A stretch of 64,000 bases of DNA. Origin: Cordia subcordata. Lineage: Eukaryota; Streptophyta; Magnoliopsida; Boraginales; Cordiaceae. Position 1 is the stretch's first letter. Every line of letters begins with the position of its first letter. Position numbers and translations under genes: made by a program. Shown here in pieces: positions 60,030 to 64,000 of the stretch. The notes below the pieces were generated by a model. That model was given only the letters and a program-made list of their open reading frames with translations. It had not been told where the DNA came from and ran no database searches. Where the stretch lies: contig JAPTOF010000014.1 in the NCBI GenBank assembly GCA_028554755.1, positions 1,612,001-1,676,000 of the forward strand. The letters are read 5' to 3'.

Positions 60030-60765
60030 ATGATCATGTTACGTAGGATAAAGTAATGAATGAACAAGGCACTCTTTTTCAAAATCCCACTCTGAAGTGT
60101 CAAAGAAAAGTACATGCTCATATATGGTAGGGATCATGCAACAATGAGAAGGAACATTCCTTGTGTTCTTGCTAACCACCCACCCCATGGCCTTCTTCTA
60201 TTGATCAAGGGTTAAGAACACACCCTTCCCTTGAGTCAATGAAAAGTACAATGCATGTAATATGGGAAGAAGGTTTCCTAATCCTAGGTCAAAGTGTTCC
60301 ATGCAAGAAGGCACAAATGTGAGCTCGAAAGCAGTGGAAGGCTCAATGAAAGAAGAGAAGGATTAATCAAATGAAGTGATATAAATTGAAGGAGTTGAAG
60401 GAATGGATTTGGAGGAAGAGAAACTGGGATCAAGAATGATGCATTCAAAAGAGGAATAAGAGTCATCCAAAAGTCTCTCAAATTCCTCCATTGCCTCCTC
60501 AAATGTTATACCTGGGGGAAACACTATGCTCTTTCCAACAGATGGCTCTAAATCAACACTTACTGGGAGCTCGTCAAACTTTTTCAATTCATCGCTAGCA
60601 CTCAACTCAAAGTCCTACTCTGTAACCTGCTCTAATGGTGTTAGTTCACAAATAGGTGGAGGGGAAAAATAGGACTTAATAGATTCCTTATTAGGTAAAC
60701 ATGGATGCTCAGGGAAAGTGGGCACTAATCTCCTTAAAGGTGAACTCAGAATGCGATTGAGTACT
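60030..60765 (-). pseudogene. Unknown acidic protein of gypsy B2
   Basis: One minus-strand frame runs from about 60765 to 60030 with only three stops (near 60615, 60363 and in the LDQ-KK block) over about 240 codons, far more open than chance in such AT-rich DNA. It contains SASDELKKFDELPVSVDLEP, ITFEEAMEEFERLLDD, then PSCMEHFDLGLGNLLP, KKAMGWVVSKNT and FFDTSEWDFEKECLVHSLL. It is acidic in the middle and has a Trp/Cys-containing C-terminal part that looks like a folded domain. I do not recognise the family. It may be a gag-derived or accessory protein of the element. Confidence 0.55.
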
Positions 60766-61640
60766 CAAAACATCAAGATCATCCTTCAAAGTACCATTAA
60801 GCTCATCTGCTTATTCACTACAAGATGTAAACTCTCCATCTACCTCTCTTTCTATCTTTTCCTTCCAAACATCATGTTTTTCACTACTAATCTCTTCATC
60901 TATAGGTCTCACTCCCATCCCTTTAACCTAGTCTAAAGATATCTCAACACTTTCACTTATGGGTTGCTCATTCTCAACTTCCCTATTCAAGTACGTAGGC
61001 ATTCTGGATACTTGTTTGGAATGAATTAGGGATCAGAGATATTCTAACTTTTCATCTTTATATAAGAGAGACCTAAGAGAAAAAGGTTCACCCAAATCGA
61101 AATGGTAATCATTTTGAAAATCATTTTGAGCATAACTATTAAAAAAACTCGGGGAGAAGAACAAGTGGGAAAAGATGCTGTGGGAGATGGACTTTCAAAA
61201 CAAGGAGATGGGTAGAATGAAGAGTCATCTTGACCTTAAGACAAATGTGCAAGATGTGGCTCTCTATAATCATGTTGACTATATGAAGATGCTTGCACAG
61301 GCATATGATTACTTGGGGCACTATTGGACTTTGCAAGAAAAGTGGGACAAAAATCAAAGTCATGATCACGACTTCTACGAAGATCACAAAAATAATAATA
61401 TGAATCCCTATAATCATGATAGCTAGATAGAGATGCATGAATGGATGCATGACTATAAGGATCATGACTTGCATTAGTCCGATATTAGGGATTTCCATAT
61501 ACAAGGGGGCAATGAGTAGTATGATGCTTGCAACTACCACATATAACACAAGCATTGAGAGCATATACGGGGGGTAAGGAAGAGGATACAAGTGACCACC
61601 AAGAAGCATTGTATCTATCCACACTCAAGTAACATAAGTA
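60766..61640 (-). pseudogene. Zinc-knuckle protein of gypsy B2
   Basis: The minus-strand frame from about 61640 reads VDRYNASWWSLVSSSLPPVY, then ALNACVICGSCKHHTTHC, a complete CX2CX4HX4C knuckle, and a Ser/His/Tyr-rich tail to about 61140. Downstream, another frame (60770-60960) reads EEISSEKHDVWKEKIERE and a second acidic part continuing into the 60030-60765 frame after a shift. The knuckle and flanking residues are conserved in B1 (6777-7090), so this was a real protein. The knuckle lies unusually close to the primer site (about 240 bases). Confidence 0.6.
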
Positions 61641-61814
61641 AATATCTTCTCAATACAAGATTTTTTTGATTTTTCAAATTTTTTTATTTTTTTGGATTTT
61701 CAAAGTTTTCATTTTTTTTTTCATTTTTCAAATAGATGAAAACAACTAAAGATAGAGAAACATGATAGCAACTAATCAAAAACACAAGATCACACAAAGA
61801 ACCAATATTATACC

Positions 61815-61832
61815 TTCTCGGCAATGACGCCA
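61815..61832 (-). other. Primer binding site, gypsy B2
   Basis: The minus strand reads TGGCGTCATTGCCGAGAA against TGGCGCCGTTGCCGGGGA, six bases inside the LTR. Confidence 0.88.
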
Positions 61833-61838
61833 AAAACT

Positions 61839-63312
61839 TGATGTGTACTCGGTGATATGTGAAAATGAAGCACAAATACAACCAAGATTTACACCAGCAA
61901 GCATATGGATCGTGTCTAATATAGTGCAAGTATACAGGTATCTTCTTCACATGAAGGCTACCTTAGTTTGGTCTCTACGTACTTAGCGCGCAAAACTAGC
62001 TATATGCGTGTGTACGCACTCTCTTTTAGATTAGAGGGAGCTCGGGGAAAGGAAAATAAACCTAAGCTAACCTAATCTAATGAAGGAACCTATGGTGCCA
62101 AACTAGGGAAAGAAATCTCTACAAGATGGAAAGGGATCTCGAGCGATTGCATTGCAACTAAACTCAGGCTATAATAACGATTCGTTCTATCTATGGCTTG
62201 ATTGCTCTCTTTGGTGTTGATCAACATCTTACTTGACAGACTAACCTATTAGTATTCTTTCAGACTAGAGATTAAACTCCTAGATTATTAACTAGTACTA
62301 GTGGGTTCTCTTTTAGTATTATTTTAGACTAAAGGTATACTCCTACCATACTAAGTCATCGATTAAGCATATTAATCAATGCAAATTAGTTTCAAGTAGG
62401 GCTCTTGCCGTAAGCATGGATTAAGGCTAAGGTGACACCATCACTGATAGCATTTAAGAATTAAAGAACACATTCATGTTCAGCTAGGCATTTTAACAAA
62501 CACATAGACGTGCTTGATTTTCAACACATAGACATATTGAATGATGCCATTAATCAATGTAAAGAAGCATGTATTAAGAGCTAAAGATATACAAAAGTAC
62601 TTTATTCGTAGCCCTTATCTAATATACAACAACAAACACCCAAAGATCTAGCCTAATCTAGCAACATATTTACAAGAAAAAGTGAGAAAAAAAAGAACTC
62701 CCCTCAATCTTGCTTCTAAATCCATACAAATCCTTGTTAAATTCTTTACTCCTAGCTTGGTATGGAGTTTAGATGGTGGTTTAGGGTGTTTTATGAAATT
62801 GGAAAGAGTGAGGGCTTTATTAGGGTTTTGAAATTAAGGCTCCTTCCTTGTAAATAAGCTAAAAATTTTGTTTTATAGCTGTCATCGAGCTAGGTCGACC
62901 GGTTCCTTGGGATCATTGGCCGGTAATCAACAAGGGTTCTTCGGAGTTACCGGTCTACCTAAAGTCAATTAGCTAACATCTTTGCTCTTTAATCCTGTCA
63001 GTCAACCTAGCCGGTCGATCGGCTCTGCTCCTAGGTCGATGGGTAGGTCTTGTTTGCCTCCATTCTTCATTCTTTTTCTTCCAGTTGTCATCTTTTAGCT
63101 TATTTCTTTGTCATGTAAGCTTGAACCTTTCTACAACTCTCTTAAAACAAGAAATATAACAGTTAGTGTAGCATTTATGTGTCCAAAAATATTATGTACA
63201 ACTATTAATAGTTAAGCAAAAACTATATGATAAGTGCACTTGATTAAGTTTGAAACACTCTCAAATGTGCATGCAAAAACTAAATGCAAACACACACAAA
63301 TGACACACATCA
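61839..63312 (-). repeat. 5' LTR of gypsy B2
   Basis: 1474 bp, ends TGATGT and ACATCA, close to B1's LTR in order and length. Confidence 0.88.
62871..63023 (-). promoter_or_regulatory. Palindrome cluster and TATA box, B2 5' LTR
   Basis: TAGGTCGACCGGTT (62891), TACCGGTCTACC (62948) and GCCGGTCGATCGGC (63010-63023) lie upstream (minus) of CTATAAAA at 62871-62878. Confidence 0.55.
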
Positions 63313-63617
63313 TTTTTTATTTATTAAGACACCTCTGCCATAAACCAAGCAACTTTTATGCACTTGATGCCACCCTTGTTCCTAAAGCAAAAGCTTTCTT
63401 TGCATTACAAACTATTGATCCTTATGACTCAAGCAGGTACCCTGATACAGTGCCTCAAATAATATGATCATAGATGCATTTAATGCTTTTGATTCCTAGT
63501 CGTATCTTAGTTTTAATCAAGTCATGGTTGGTAATGGCGAAGGCTACAAATTACAAAAACTGGTAACATCTTTTTGCTAATTTCTACTAGTTTAACAAAA
63601 TGCTCAAAAGCCCTTTA
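63313..63617 (+). pseudogene. Copia D zinc knuckle and protease
   Basis: The frame resumes after B2 as CHKPSNFYALDATLVPKAKAF, a decayed zinc knuckle (CxxC-x-KPGH-ALDC type), then SSRYPDTVPQII, where the protease WYPDTGATHH block is expected; the catalytic Asp and Thr remain but Gly is Val. MVGNGEGYKL (about 63520) is the next protease block. It ends at the gypsy LTR at 63618. Confidence 0.65.
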
Positions 63618-64000
63618 GTGTTGTCTCTTGAGTGCAAGCTCTAAAGACCCATAAACGCATGGATCGGTGCAATATAGTGTGTGCTAGAACGAGTGTCGGA
63701 CCACAAGGAGGCTATTTTATGGAATGGATTTTATGTGTGTGTGTCCTAGAATGTGCCTAAAAGAAAACCTCAACTAACCATTTTTGGGGTTTTTGGATTG
63801 TTAGGAGTTCTAACTAAAGCAAATAAAACTACACTATAGGAATGGAAAGTGGAAAGACAAACAACCTAGAGGGAACTAACAAATGAAATAATGGGTGATC
63901 CTAGACTTAAATGCTATGGGATTACAGGGGATGGCTTAGTTATCAATTGCGTTTAACTAGGTTGCTAACTAGTGTCCTAATTTCTCCCTAGGACTTGGTG
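63618..64000 (-). repeat. Gypsy LTR, cut by window end
   Basis: Starts TGTTGTCTCTTGAGTGC, a variant of TGATGTCTCTCTAGAGG at 52931, and stays collinear with that LTR to the window end. It is probably another LTR inserted into copia D. Confidence 0.7.

Larger units (their letters stand above)
57356..63312 (-). mobile_element. Non-autonomous gypsy-type element B2
   Basis: The 5957 bp minus-strand element has a 5' LTR (63312-61839), primer site (61832-61815), an internal region of about 2.8 kb, and a 3' LTR (about 59002-57356). Flanks are tttat (57351-57355) and ttttt (63313-63317). No protease, RT, RNase H or integrase can be found in any frame. The internal region instead holds a zinc-knuckle frame and an unknown acidic frame, followed by a 3' non-coding part shared with gypsy E and A. 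It resembles LARD or TR-GAG type elements. Confidence 0.82.
54413..63617 (+). mobile_element. Ty1/copia element D, broken by nested insertions
   Basis: Copia D is a plus-strand copia of another lineage. Its gag runs 54413-54898, continues at 57256-57355 and passes into zinc knuckle and protease at 63313-63617. The gaps are the LINE-type copy (54899-57239, duplication to 57255) and gypsy B2 (57356-63312). Gag reading resumes across each gap. A gypsy LTR precedes it and another follows. No LTR of D was found. Confidence 0.7.

Noticed and set aside
1..64000. tRNA, rRNA or host protein-coding genes
   Set aside because: I found no cloverleaf-like or ribosomal sequence and no multi-exon coding pattern; the only tRNA-like matches are retrotransposon primer sites.

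Overview
This window is AT-rich nuclear DNA from a flowering plant (species not determinable). It contains no intact protein-coding host gene that I can support. Nearly everything recognisable is decayed transposable element sequence: Ty1/copia and Ty3/gypsy LTR retrotransposons nested in each other, one L1-type retroposed copy, MITEs, and a TE-poor AT-rich spacer. The plant assignment rests on the tRNA-iMet and TGGCGCC-type primer binding sites, the copia and Athila/Tat-like polyprotein motifs, a DUF4283-like LINE ORF1 and a Tourist-like MITE with a TAA target duplication.

Left block (1-16060). A plus-strand gypsy element with decayed gag-pol (gypsy A, 8766 to about 16060) is abutted by the 5' LTR of a minus-strand gypsy element (B1, 6777-8765). 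B1 is in turn cut by a minus-strand copia element (C1, about 203-6776) that keeps its 5' LTR, primer site, long leader, gag, protease, integrase and part of RT.

Spacer (about 16060-22030). No genes seen. It holds two MITE-like elements, a third structure with five diverged copies of a ~41 bp unit, a strong inverted repeat and simple repeats.

Middle block (about 22030-42294). A degenerate Tat-like gypsy LTR, primer site and gag fragment is followed by copia C3 (minus). C3 is split by a complete copia element, C2 (23459-32744, both LTRs, 5 bp target duplication attgg/atcgg). The LTR of C3 carries a solo gypsy LTR (36463-38327). Then come unclassified sequence, a C3-type LTR fragment and a gypsy LTR fragment.

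Right block (42295-64000). Copia C4 (plus, 5' LTR to RT, truncated at 48484) is followed by gypsy LTR and 3'-region pieces. A different copia element (D) is broken by a gypsy LTR, by a 5'-truncated L1-type ORF1-only retrocopy with a 16 bp target duplication (54883-57255), and by gypsy B2 (57356-63312). B2 has two LTRs, a primer site and a zinc-knuckle reading frame but no pol.

How the parts relate: C1, C2 and C4 are one copia family and C3 a diverged relative. Gypsy A shares its 3' non-coding region with the pol-less gypsy copies, so A-like elements may have supplied enzymes in trans. The most notable unexplained signals are palindromes of the type CCGGTCGACCGG clustered beside the TATA-like box of the gypsy LTRs and also found in copia leaders, a repeated GATGGG motif in copia leaders, and the conserved zinc-knuckle frame of the pol-less gypsy element.
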